Source of the DNA: Erythrobasidium yunnanense
Lineage: Eukaryota; Basidiomycota; Cystobasidiomycetes; Erythrobasidiales; Erythrobasidiaceae
Reading direction: 5' to 3'
DNA length: 64,000 nt
Assembly (NCBI GenBank): GCA_001600175.1
Contig: BCJC01000002.1
Span: 936,318-1,000,317 of the forward strand
Made by a program: the position numbers and the translations under genes
In this document: positions 35,406 through 46,732 of the stretch, piece by piece
How the letters are laid out: each line of letters opens with the position of its first letter
How positions within the stretch are numbered: position 1 is the first letter of the stretch
The notes under the pieces: generated by a model
The model's database searches: none
What the model was told of the DNA's origin: nothing
Seen by the model: the letters and a program-made list of their open reading frames with translations, nothing else

Positions 35406-37646
35406 ATGACTGCTCAAGACCGAAAGACGGTCTCTTGTCAAGAGCTCAGCGACTCGTTCGCAGAGGTGAGTCAAACACCATCTTATCAATCTATCTCGTT
35501 CCTTGCTTTGCCGCACGCAATATCCGGCGGCCGAGGTCTCATTACAAATGCCTCGACTTTGGAGTCTAAAGCGTCTAGAAGGCCTAGAGTCTGCAAAGAC
35601 ACGCTGGGCGCTATCATCTGCCTTTTGGCAGGCCGCCCAGCTGCCGCTTCTCCGAAAGAGCCAGCAACAATAAACGCGTCGCTTTCTCGAATGAATAGAT
35701 TCAAGATTCGTGCCTGAAGCTAACTCTCTGCCTTGTCGTTCTTTCTCCCTTCTCATCTATGGCGCTTATCGCATGGCTCTTCTTCCCATCTTCTTCATCC
35801 CGTAGAATCCACATCCAGACGGAAAGGTCATGACTGCATTAGCCGAACAGCTAGGTCTCAACAAGAAGCAGGTAAGAAAGCTTTACATGAAGAACTTCTT
35901 CGCGAGCTCTTCTGATGTATCTCATACAGGTCTCCAACTTCTTCGAGCGCGAACGACGCAAAGCAGGCATCGTTGTCGCCGCCGAGACGAAGCGCCGCCA
36001 GCAAGCAGCTTTCGCGTCGAGAAAGACGCCTTCTGGTGCTTCACAAGCTTCAAAGGAAGTCAGCAAAGCACCTACCAACCGTGCGTCCCCTGCTCCTGCT
36101 GGAGTAGCGGGTGCCCCAGCTTCGTCGCGCAAGAGGAAGAGACGGACTGCGGCCAGTCAAATCAGCGACGATGAAGACGATGAAGATCAGATCATCGACA
36201 GCATGACTGAAGTCAATGCAGATGAAGAGTATGTAGCATCAGACAACGTTCGTCCTATTCGAAGTGTAATCACGCGTCAAAGAAGCGATCTCGGCACGCT
36301 TTCCAAGAAGACCCACGCCGGTCCTTCTCTTCGCAACCCTTCTCCATCTCCTTCTGCTGTCTCTTCGAGAGGTCTATCACCTCAGCCTCCTGCTCCTGCT
36401 TTTCAGCAGCGCAACAAGCGGATCTCGAGCTCGCAGACGCCAGAAGAACCTCGCCGCAGCAAGAAGGTCAAGTCTAATCAGGAATCACCGACCGTCCGCT
36501 TCCTCAAGAATCCTTTCCCTGCACCTCTGACAGCAAGTTTGCTGCAGAGTCAGGCGCTCTTCGAGGATTACCCTCTTACGTCCATCTACACCTTCCAGCG
36601 GACCCGGAAACATGCACGAGTCTGGTTCACCAGAACAAAGCCGGTCACACCTACGATCAGCTACTACAACAATGGTAGACCGATAGTCAAGACTCACTCC
36701 ATCGGCGAGCCGACCCAGCAGGCGGCAGCACCAAGCCTCTCCACAGGCGCGAACAAGCGGACCTCTGCCAATTCCAACAAGCAGGATGATGACGACGAGT
36801 CAAGCTATGATGCAGATGAGATATTAGCAGCTAGGAAGAAGGAGAAACAGCGTGCTGGAGCGGCTCTGAGGTCGACAATCGCCTGCACAGACTTGCGGGC
36901 TGCTTTCCTCTCAAACCCGCATCCTTCAGCCGACGTGCTCGATGCGTTAGCTACAAAGCTTGGTCTAGGGAAGAGTGAGTGTTCTCAACACAGCCGCCCT
37001 TCCTTTGTTAGATTCCCGCTAATCAGCTTGTGTTTCTCCAGAGCAAGTCTCGAATTACTTTGTTCGCGAGCGAAAGAAGGCAGGATTCACCATCAAGACT
37101 CGTCATGGTCTACACCGCAGACGAGGAAAGAAGACCGTCAAACCATCCCTTGTCGTGACTCAGCACGATGGCGAGGATGGAGGTGTTGTCGACCGGCCTA
37201 TCGAAGAGTCCGAGGAAGAGGATGGCGAGGAGGAAGAAGAGGAAGAAGATGAGGAGGACGAAGATGGGTTCAGAAACGACATCGATCTTGATGCATACGA
37301 GGGTTCCTCCCAAATCGATGCATCGGAACTACCCTCTTCCTCTGATGCAAGACTCACTACTTCCTCCATGCAAGATGTCTCGTCATTGGACGATGTTCCT
37401 GAACTATCATACGACGATGTGGCCTCTCTTCGCTCGGAGAACGTTTCGAGCTATGCATCTCTTTCCTCCGTTGGAATGCAGGCAGACCGCTCTCAGGACA
37501 GCATGTCTTCGTACAGCACAAGCACTGCGAAGGCTCCTCATATCATCACTGCATCGCCGCCTTATGCTATCAGTCCGCTCGTGCAGCCCTACCCTGTCGA
37601 GCGGAAAACTCAAGCCTACCATCCTGGCTTGCCGCTCGTGGGGTAA
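35406..37646 (+). CDS. Double homeodomain-like protein
   Basis: Exons 35406-35465, 35806-35871, 35930-36974 and 37042-37646 encode 591 residues. Two homeodomain-like units are present. Unit a (residues about 8-57): LSDSFAE, NPHPDGKVMTALAEQLGLNK, KQVSNFFERERRKAG. Unit b (about 354-406): LRAAFLS, NPHPSADVLDALATKLGLGK, KQVSNYFVRERKKAG. They match at 24 of 35 core positions in my alignment, so one arose from the other. The NPHP and GL..KQV pattern resembles TALE/KN homeodomains, but Trp48 is Phe or Tyr and the invariant Asn51 is Arg. Between them are basic (SSRKRKRRTAASQ) and Pro/Ser-rich stretches; the C-terminus has a long Glu/Asp run. Each unit is cut by an intron just before VSN or QVSN. Intron 1 (340 nt) is far longer than any other here. 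Confidence 0.83.
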
Positions 37647-38246
37647 GCAGCTATGTTCCTATTTAAGATGACTGCAATATGGTAAGCGGGCGTCCTTCTC
37701 TGCTAAGGCGGACTTTTTAGCTTACCATACCTCCACAGTATACACGACCGTTCTTCGCTCTTCCTCCTCTGCTCACTGCACCACATGACTGGCTCTAGCT
37801 CTCCTGGCTGCTGTCTCTTTCTTTGGTCTCACAACGTTTGCGTCCTCAAGCATCCGAACCTTGGCTTCCTGTTATTTTCACTTCCTCAGCTAGCATTCTG
37901 TTCACTCAGCAGTATTCTGTTCAGCTGTAGCGCATCTTTCTCTCCGTTCTAGTGCTTTAGTCAGTTTACGTTAGTCTTCGTTTCCGTTTCTATAGCATAT
38001 TTCATTTCTCACACTGTAGCTTGATCTCAAGGATCAATAGCGCTACTTCTTCAGTGTTTAAGTCTGCATGAGCAAGCAAATCTCTCTGCAATCATCTGAT
38101 CCTTGGTTCCTGGCTGACGCGAGAGGCGCCCAAAGCTGATGTCTCACTTACCCCTTTTCTTGTTCCTCCCAACGGTCGGTCAGCTTTCCATTTCCCCTAC
38201 TTTCGTCTCTTTCCTTTCTACCAACTCGGCCTGCAGATGACACACT
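37647..38246. promoter_or_regulatory. Pyrimidine-rich intergenic region between homeodomain-like genes
   Basis: 600 bases, T/C-rich on the plus strand, without an open frame of note. Probably terminator and promoter. Confidence 0.4.
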
Positions 38247-39691
38247 ATGGATGCCTCAAAATCCAAGTAGGTCACTGTCTGTAACTGTCTGATGCAAACG
38301 ACTGATGCAGCTTGTACCTGACAGCAAGCCCGTCGTCGACTGTCCTGCTCTTCACAAAGCATTCGAGATCAACCATCGTCCAGACAAGTCGACATTGGAA
38401 GAGATAGCCCGTGAAGCTGGGCTTCTTGTCACACAAGTCGAGAGCTGGTTCTCGCGTACTCGAGCCAAGCATGGCCTGAGTTCTGGCACTCGAGACATGA
38501 GCAAGAAAGCAAAGAAGTCATCGAAGCATAAAGCTAGACAATCGTCTGAAGAACCTCTCTCCAAAGTCAGCTCATCCAATGCTCGTGCTTCGTCTGGCAG
38601 TCCTTAGTAAGAGAGCATGCAGAGAATGTATCTACAAAGCTGAGAAACGCTCTCAGTCCCACTAGGAGGAGCTGCAAACGTTCATCAAGCGTTCGTATCA
38701 ATTATCGAGAAGACGCTGCTATTCCAGCCGATCATCCCTCAGAGCCAGACTATCAAGACCTGCCGTCCTCCTCTTCTGTCAATCACTCGGCTGCCCTAAA
38801 TCAGCTGAATGAACCCATTCAACCGACCTCCAATCCTTCCGCTGCCTCATCGCCTTCGACACGGCCACGTAAGAAGGTCAAACCTTCTGCATCCAATTCA
38901 AAGAGAGCAGGCAAGGCCAAAGCGAGAGTCTTCCAAGCTTCTCCCGTTATCGAGTCCAGTGATAGTCAAAATGAGCTCCTTCAAAATGAGATAGAAAGGT
39001 ACTTCGTCGAGGTAAATCTGGGAGTCAGACCAATTCAGTCGAGCTCTCCCCTGTTACCGAGCTATCCTCCGGCCCTTCAAGAATGGATACAGACCTCCAG
39101 TGGAATCGCCAGCAGTCCTGCTCTTCAACCCTTCGCCGAAGCGGCTGGCAACCCAACTGGTCTATACTACTCGGATGCATCGTCTTCTCCGTCCTCTTCT
39201 ATTTTCGAAGAGCCCGTACACAATACAGGCGAAGTTGCAGAAGGCGTTGGTGAAGTCTTGGGATCACCAATCAAGCTCTGGCAAGAGCTATCCGACCTCT
39301 CAGCACAGCCTTCCAGCGATGATCGATACGAACATTGTCATATCAATCCGACGACGTGGGATGTGCAGATTGATCAGACTTCAGGCAAAGTCGAATGGCC
39401 TGACATGCTGCAATTGGATAGCATTGCCAAACCAGGCTGCAGTTCACCTAAATCTTCCCGTGACTGTCTTTCTCGAGTCCAGAGCATAGTATGGACAGAT
39501 TGTGAGCAGAGCCCTCTTCGCATGTTCAATGCATAGGCTGACACAAACTGGCAGGGCTGGTTCCTTCTCAGGAAGGACGAACAGCATTTGCAGACGAGAA
39601 CACCGCCAGCTCCGTTTCAGCTCCGCCTACCATCATCGTAACATCTGCTAGTCCGACTGTCACCTTAAGGTCTCGATCCACGCCCTCATAA
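38247..39691 (+). CDS. Homeodomain-like protein
   Basis: Exons 38247-38266, 38325-38606, 38657-39501 and 39555-39691 encode 427 residues. Residues about 10-60 are homeodomain-like: CPALHKAFEINHRPDKSTLE, EIAREAGLLVTQVESWFSRT, RAKHGLS. Trp48 is kept, but the position of the invariant Asn51 is Arg. The remainder is basic (SKKAKKSSKHKARQS) and Ser/Pro-rich, with a Trp-containing segment (HINPTTWDVQIDQTSGKVEW). The first exon is only 20 nt (MDASKS plus two bases). The second intron removes an in-frame TAG through the TTA/GTAAGA donor and CTCAG acceptor; the long open third exon supports this. Probably a DNA-binding regulator; target unknown. Confidence 0.75.
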
Positions 39692-39899
39692 CAGGAACGA
39701 CCAAAGCATCTTTGCTTTGCGCATCAATACCTTCTCTGCTGCTCTTCCCTCACTGCTCTTTGATGTGTTGTTGGATATGATACTTTCCGTTTGCTGATGT
39801 GTATTAGTAGTTTTCCGAATGAATGTGTAGCCTTCCACTGCTCAAACATGCTCACTTCTTCTGCTATATGTCGCGCTACCTTTTCTCAGTGGAGGACCT

Positions 39900-41908
39900 T
39901 CAACGCTGTCGTAGCTTGTTCATCGTTCCGCTTAGTCGATCATACCAAGAAGAGCTTCTTTCGCGAGTGCCTGCTTCCGCTTGGCCTCCCATGCCAGGCC
40001 AAGTTGGTGGAGCGCCTGGAAAGAGTCAGTTCAGGTACTGATCCATCCAAAGTTCTAAAGCTCACCTTGCGCCTGTTGATATCGGGCTTCCGCTGATGTA
40101 CTGCTATGTGTTGCCATACTTCCAGGAGCAGTAGCAGCTGGCCGGCGTGCTCTGGACAATCTTCTGCTTTGTGATCGTCTCTTTGCACGTTTCTCGCCTC
40201 GAGCAACCCTCTTTTCACGATCTATGCGAACATCGAACAGTCAGATTTGGCGTGTTAAGTAGGGAGAAAGCGCTCACTTTCTCGTGCATCGCGACTGATC
40301 ATAGCAAGGTCAGCTCATTAATCACGAACTCCGGTTCTGCGATAGAAATGCTTACACGATGAGCCGAAGATCCTGCAAAAGGAGTCAGCTATACGTTCTG
40401 TTTGTTGCAGAAGATCAGGCTCGCCTGTATCGTGAAGAATAGTCCGACAGCTACATTGAAGGCGCCTGCTAGCGAGACGACAGTCTGCCACGAGAGAATG
40501 CATCAGCTAATTTGTGTGAAGTCGGCAACAATAGTAAAGACGCTCACCAATATCGATATGCCATCGCCTCCTCTTGGGAACAGCTGATTATTGAGGCTAG
40601 GTATCTTCTCTCTAGCCTCTGAGAACAAGTTTTTGAATGTCAACAAGCTCGAAAAGACCAGGATAAGGCCAGCGATGTTGGCCAATGTTGCGATGGCAAG
40701 ATACCAGACACTGCAGAAACTGTCAGCGAACCACTTGAGCTCCAACATGTGTGCGATATGTCCTCACTAGCTCGCGTTGGTGTATGCCCGGTTCCCATCT
40801 CTCGTCCGCGCTCGTGTAGCTGGCTTGTAAGCCATGGCGAAGGAGCCTAGAGTCACTACGTATGCGAACAGGGTGAAGAGTAGCATAAGAGTAGCTCCTC
40901 TGGTCCCGGCTGGCAGGAGATCCAGTACGTCTTGGTCAAGCCCGCTTTGAAGGTAGACTGCAGTGTTATTGGGCACGCTGAAGGGGATGGAGGCGTCAGT
41001 CAGGCATGTAAGTCTGGCCTTCACCTACAAAGATGCTGTTGAGCAGACTCGCAGGCTTTGTCTCCTCTCAATGCACGCACCCATGGCGCCGATCTGTCAA
41101 CATAATCAGTAAGAAGACTCGTTGTATGGCGAATGCATACCCAAAGTCCTTGAAAGAGAGCTGGAGGAGATGAGTCTCCGCTTTTACCAGTCTGAGCTGC
41201 ACTACTCTGAGCAGGTTTCGAAGTGGAGACCTTGGTTGATGTGTAAGACGTAGTTGCAGAAGTACTTGTGCTAGTTTCAGCCCTGGTCGAGGATCTCTGT
41301 CGCCACCCTCGCCGTGTTGTCGATGTCGCGCTAGAAGGCTCAGTCACATACGTTGTAACTGTCGTAGCAGAGGTTTCGGAGTCCCATAGAACAGTCGTAC
41401 GTGTTGTAAAGATAGTAGATGGCTCTTGCGTGACCCAGCACCCGCACCGATCGCTCCACATCTCGCACATCATCATTTGTTGCGATACTCGGCATTGCAA
41501 ATTGTAGCCTGCCGATATCCAGAACTCGCTTCTATCGACCAAATCATCGCGCGAAAGCATAGCAGGAGGTGGAGTGGGTCGAAGGGCTTCGTCGAAGATC
41601 GGAGAACCGGATGCGTTACGTCTCAAAAGATGCCGGCGAGTCAGGCTTGCAGCTTCGGCTGATCTTAATTCGAAGAATGTAGAAGACGTAAAGCTTGAGG
41701 TCGGTCTAATCAAGGCGACCACAACCAGAATCAGGTTCAAGATACAGTTGAAGCCGACAATGATCAGTAGGATCTGACGGCACACCAGATTGAGCATCAT
41801 TCAAAGGTTATGTGCATGTATGGGTGGATGGCTCACCTTGCGTATGCTGATAACAGAGGTGTTGCTGTACCGATTTCTCGCTGGCTTGACGTCCACAGCT
41901 TCGTCCAT
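39900..41908 (-). CDS. Four-helix membrane protein, Sur7/PalI-like topology
   Basis: Ten minus-strand exons: 41837-41908, 41141-41773, 41029-41093, 40768-40977, 40548-40710, 40395-40484, 40356-40372, 40278-40294, 40066-40221 and 39900-40015; 512 residues. TM1 is ILLIIVGFNCILNLILVVVA. A long Ser/Thr-rich loop with a Cys group (CRVSQQMMMCEMWSDRCGCW) follows. TM2 is TLMLLFTLFAYVVTLGSFAM, TM3 is VWYLAIATLANIAGLILVFS and TM4 is VSLAGAFNVAVGLFFTI. The tail is basic and cytoplasmic (RVARGEKRAKRRSQSRRL). One TM, a Cys-bearing outer loop and three more TMs is the layout of Sur7/PalI proteins, but I cannot prove the family. It has two 17-nt exons and a probable 22-nt intron (40373-40394). The start may instead be the ATG at 41800. 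Confidence 0.72.
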
Positions 41909-42713
41909 AGATACACGATTAGAAAGCGAGCCTCGAGTATGCAGGCATACGGTATTGGGAGTGAGCAGAAGTATGGTATAGAAACGACGTTGTCGAATTC
42001 TGCAGCAGTGTGCGCCGAGATGGACAGCCTCGCACTGACATCAGCTGGAACTCGGGGAGCTTAAGGCTTGGATAGCAGTAGTATTCATTAGCATTGCGCC
42101 GTAAATGATTATCAGTACTGAAGGCCTTTGCGCGATGCATATACGGCTGTTTCGCCAGCTCGCGGTGTTGACTTTCGCCAGCTCGAGCACGATATCATCG
42201 AGAGAAGCAGAGCTGCTTGCGGAAGGCATTATGGCTTCTTTGAGCATGCTATAGCATCGAAATTCCTAGCGTTCTCATCTCGAGGACCGTTTGCGAGCAA
42301 TCTGCAGCCAGACAAAGACGAAGACGAGCTGAAGCTGAAGCTGTCGATGCCGAGCCTGGCGCTTCAAAGTCGCAGATGTGACAGAATCAACAAGCTTCTT
42401 TCAGTTCCAAATAGCTGATTCTTGTGCTACGCTGGAAGGGTCTTGTAACCTGGCGCAACGAGGAGCTGCAGACGTGAAGTATGGCCAGACCTCGGAAGAC
42501 GACCACACTCAACAAGTATCGTCAAAGCCAAATGCATATTCGAAGTAATCAGCCAGTGGAGAGATGCATTATCTCGTCGCGCTCTCCTTTTTCCCCTGCC
42601 CTGCGACCCCTCGAAGAATGAGCTCTGCGGGAAGCTCGAAACCCATGCTTCTGCTCGCTTTCTTCTTTCCTTCATCTTTCTCTTCAACTTCCCTCTCTTA
42701 TCCATTCGCAATC
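41909..42713. promoter_or_regulatory. Divergent intergenic region, Sur7-like / MHYT gene
   Basis: About 800 bases. Some open frames exist on both strands (for example 42128-42418 plus and 42041-42247 minus), but none has a recognisable domain and none splices convincingly into the neighbours. Confidence 0.45.
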
Positions 42714-45700
42714 ATGGACAGTCCAGACTTCCTCTCGCTGATCCAGTATTATCAATCTCACCCCGTTCCGCAACGATACAATGCTGCTATCGTTTGCGCG
42801 TCAATAGCAGTATCTATTCTCGGAAGCTACACTACTCTTCTCCTCCTAGGTCGCCGCACTGGCAAGGCTGGTGTCCGCAACTTCGTCCTCCTAGTCATGG
42901 CTGCAGGTACTATGGCAAGCGTCGGTATCTGGTGAGCTCTTTTCAGCTTGCGATAGTCCAATAATTCACTGACAGCTCGTCTGCACAGGGGAATGCACTT
43001 CATCGGTATGCACATGCGACTTGAAGCCAGACCCGGCGTGTACTGGTATATTCAGTTCAACGCCTTGTGAGTATTCGAATCGAGCACTATCATCAGCATA
43101 TTCTGACTTATTCATCTGCAGATGGACCATCTTCTCGCTCTTCGTACCGCTGGTAGCACTCGCATGCGTCTTCGTCTTCCTTGGTTCGCAAGCTCAGTTC
43201 TCTTGGGTGCGAGTCGTCTGCTCTGGACTTCTCTTTGGCGGCATCGTGTCTGCTATGCACTACACCGCAGCCTTCAATGCCAACTTCCAAGTCAAATATG
43301 CCATCCTGCAGACGGTCTTTTCCATTCTTCTGGCTTGTTCAGCAGCTACCACAGCTCTTCTGGTGTTCTTCAGGTACGAAGAAGATGCTTTCTTGTCTTT
43401 CTTGATGCTCCGCTGACGCTGAATTGGATAGATGGCGCACACAATGGCAGGACAACTGGTGGAAACGCCTACTTTGTGCGACTATCCTCGCAACTGGCGT
43501 CTCTTCCATGCACTACTGCGCAGTCGGAGGAACCAGCTACTTTGTGCGCCTGGACAGCATCGACAATCTTACCCAAGGCCGCACAACCAGCATAATCATG
43601 GCCGTCGGTGAGAAGGCTCGCTCCGCTTGTCCTGGAGCCAGACGACTAATATGACCTCCTCAACAGCTATCTCCGCCATGTGTGGGGCTCTGTGCCTCCT
43701 GTCTGTCCTGGTCGTTCTTTCGGATATCCGGACCGCTCAACGCTCCCGAAAGCGAGCTCGACAAATCATCGTTGCTTCGGCGACTTTCGACAAGAAGGGT
43801 AACCTCCTCGTTACGGCCGAAGGCAATCTACCACTACAAGTCGTCTACACTTCCGATATGCCAAAGGTGCAATGACCTCGTCCAATTCAATAGGCAGTAA
43901 CTGACTTTTCTTCAATTGACAGGATATCCTATCCGAGCTCGACAACAAGCAGCCTCTCTTCCAATGGTTCTTCTCCTTGAGCTGGAACTGGGGGATCCTA
44001 GATCCTTTTGCAGACCGCATCGCTGCCAGAGCGTTCGGTCTATCTACATCAGCCGTCAAGCAGAAGTCGTCTAAAGCAGACAAGCGTCTTTCACAACAAC
44101 CGTCATACTTCAGTCACAACAAGCAGGCGAGGAAAGCTACCAGTTTGGCCGCTTTCCGCGACAGACTGCTCGAATGTACCTTCCTTCTCGCGCACGACAT
44201 TGGCATACCTTATCATGCTATGGGACTGCTATTCGACAAGACCATTCGTACAGGCACATGCCTGCCCGAAAAATCTGCATTCGATGACGACCTCGAGGAT
44301 AAAGCAGGTGGAGAGGATGACATGTCCGTCTTCAGCTTGCCTTACAAGAAGCCCACTCAAGAAGGTGCTATGCTGGTCTTGGTACGCGAGGTCACAAATA
44401 TCGGAGAAGACACTGTCGAAGCATACCTTGGTCGAGGATTCCGCTTCTCTGATACACGCTTCCTTGGCTCGGTTATGTCTGACAAGATGGGCATGCAGAG
44501 AGCAGAGGTGTCGGGCCTTCTTCGAGAGCTCAAGGTCTTCGCAAAGCGTGGCATAAAGCCCGTCGTCCAGCCTGGCGGCGTCTACGTCGGCCTGTTCGCT
44601 GCTCGTCCCGGTAGCAACCTAGATGGAGGCGGTCTCGATACTCTGGTCTACGGCTTCGCTAGACATCAAATCCCTGCATACAGACTGCCGGATGTCAAAG
44701 AAGCTACGCTGTTCATCAGGAGCTGGCTAGCAGGAGCAATGGGTAGAACAATGGATGAGATCAGAGAGATGGCGTTCGCAGATGCCGTACAGCACAATGA
44801 CATCATCAGCACCTTCCACTCATCAGGCAAGCCCGAAGAGATGGATCCACGCAATGATCCGGACTTCGATAGCAAACACGAGCTCGCCCTCTTCCAGACA
44901 AGTTTCTACGTAGCGATGGACGCGATGTCCTCCGCTCTGCGCATGCTCCCGGATCTACCCTATACATGCCATCTCTCATCTGAGATTCTCGAGATCCCAT
45001 CTTCCGCCGATGATTCGACTCTACCTGCTCAAATGATCATGTTCTACACTGTCGTTCCTGCCATTGACGAGACATCCAACAAACAGCCACCTTTTCCGGA
45101 GTATGGAAACACATTCGCTTCTATCCCTACTTTCGTCTTCACTCCCTACTCTCTATTTCAGAAGGCTCAGACTGCACTCCTCCGTGGCAAAGGAGCAAAG
45201 GATTTCGCTAGGGAATTCAGACTGGATCTGCTCAAGCGATACCCGAACACTGTCAGCAGTCCCTCAATTATGGACGAGGTGCTCGGGACTCCGAAAGAAA
45301 AGAGCAGGAAAAGAAACTCGGCTATCGACTTCACCCCTGTACTCGACAAGTCCAAGGTCTTTGCGAAATTGTGGGAGAAGAAGGCAGATGTAGCGGAAGA
45401 TGATCTGGAGGACAGCCCTGAGTTCAGCGAGAAGGTGGCACTAGACGTCCTTAAGAGCCCTTTACCTGTCAAGATGATACAAACATCGGAGAAGCGCAAC
45501 AGCTTACCTACGAGTCTTGCAGCATCTCGACTTGTTCCTGCACCTACTTCACCCGAAGACAACAAGGAAAAGAGGCGAGCTAGTGCTATAGCAGATGATG
45601 TCTTTAGATCAGGAGGTAGCAACGGTACATGGGTCACTCCACCTCCTGCTTTCCCAGCTACTGCTCTTACGAGAACATCTCCTCTTTCGTCTCCTCCATC

Positions 45701-46064
45701 TTTCAAGAGTACCCCTCAGAAGTCGCAAAGCTCAGATACCAATCAAGCTTCTCGAGCCCTTCTAGCTGCTATGGGTACATCTGTCGGATCCACTATCTCG
45801 TTACCTGGCTATCGCTCTCCTACAACCATCTCGCCTCCGCTCGTTCCCATCGACGAAGTGCAGGTTCTGGAGGATCCGTCTAAGCCATTTGGCGCTCTTC
45901 CTAAAGTCAATGCACGCGTCAAACTGCCTACTGCTCAGCCTTTGGCCGCCGCAGCGAGACTCAGGACGGACGGGTGGTACGAACGCACGATGGGCGAAAT
46001 TGAGCACAGCGAGAATGCCAGGCAGCTCTTCGTAAATCAACAATGGCAATCTGCTACTCCTTAA
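42714..46064 (+). CDS. MHYT-domain membrane protein with long cytosolic region
   Basis: Exons 42714-42931, 42989-43066, 43122-43373, 43432-43607, 43667-43866 and 43923-46064 encode 1021 residues. The N-terminal third is an MHYT sensor unit: about seven helices with the motifs GMHFIGMHM, SAMHYTAAFNANF and SSMHYCAVGGTSYF, whose Met/His/Cys residues are thought to bind copper or a gas ligand in bacterial MHYT proteins. A conserved cytosolic domain follows (LPLQVVYTSDMPKDIL, LLECTFLLAHDIGIPYHAMG, GGVYVGLFAARPGSNLDGGG), then a Ser/Pro-rich tail ending GWYERTMGEIEHSENARQLF. Fungal MHYT proteins are widespread but uncharacterised; a signal or nutrient sensor is inferred. Confidence 0.9.
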
Positions 46065-46732
46065 CTACACTTACAAATTCACACTCGTTTCTCTGCAGTT
46101 TTGCTAGTCGATGTTGTGGTAATTTGGATGTCTTTTGGGCTTTGCACAGCTATGGGAGGTCGTTGTATGACTATTGTCACTCGTTAGCACTTCAACCTTG
46201 TTAGCAATATGGGAATTTTCAGCGCCAATCACACGGGAAACGGATGGCTCTTCGCCAGAATTGCACCTGCATGAATCGGATGGCTGATGTTGAAACGACA
46301 GTGAATGTACAACTTGCATGCTAATAGTACGAAATGTAAAGAGTAGCGGAGCGACTGCTCGCTGCGCTGTGCCCATTGCGAAAACGAAAATGAAAGGTGA
46401 CAAACTATGTTACAAACCGCCAAATACCTCGAAGGGGCCCAGCGAAGAGGGAGATTGAGAAGAAGAAAGGTAATGGATGAACAGAAGTTGCGTAGTCGTA
46501 AAACACTGAGAATTGATGGGGTTCGTTCCTAGACCGACTATCGAAGTATAGACATTCGCACGATCTTAAACGGAAATCGCCGATGCGATTTAGTTGAATG
46601 ATTGAAAGAAGAAGCTTGCGATGCTTGATTGAGCGCACGCGAGGGGTGATGGAAGAGCGAGGCGAGCAGAAAACCAGGATTGTGGATGGAGGACGTTGTG
46701 TTGTGATGTGGTCCATATGTGACTCAGAGATC
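46065..46732. other. Convergent intergenic region, MHYT gene / DBF4
   Basis: 668 bases between two 3' ends. No gene supported. Confidence 0.5.

Noticed and set aside
37191-37267. Purine-rich GAGGAAGA run as a structural or regulatory repeat
   Set aside because: It lies inside an exon and simply codes a Glu/Asp tract of the double-homeodomain protein.
23023-39691. A basidiomycete bE/bW-type mating locus
   Set aside because: The homeodomain-like genes are on the same strand, not a divergent HD1/HD2 pair, and lack the HD1/HD2 helix-3 signature. No pheromone or receptor gene is adjacent.
41919-42247. Possible extra 5' exons of the Sur7-like gene
   Set aside because: One frame looks protein-like but cannot be joined to the next exon in phase with a usable acceptor; the ATG at 41908 gives a complete N-terminus.
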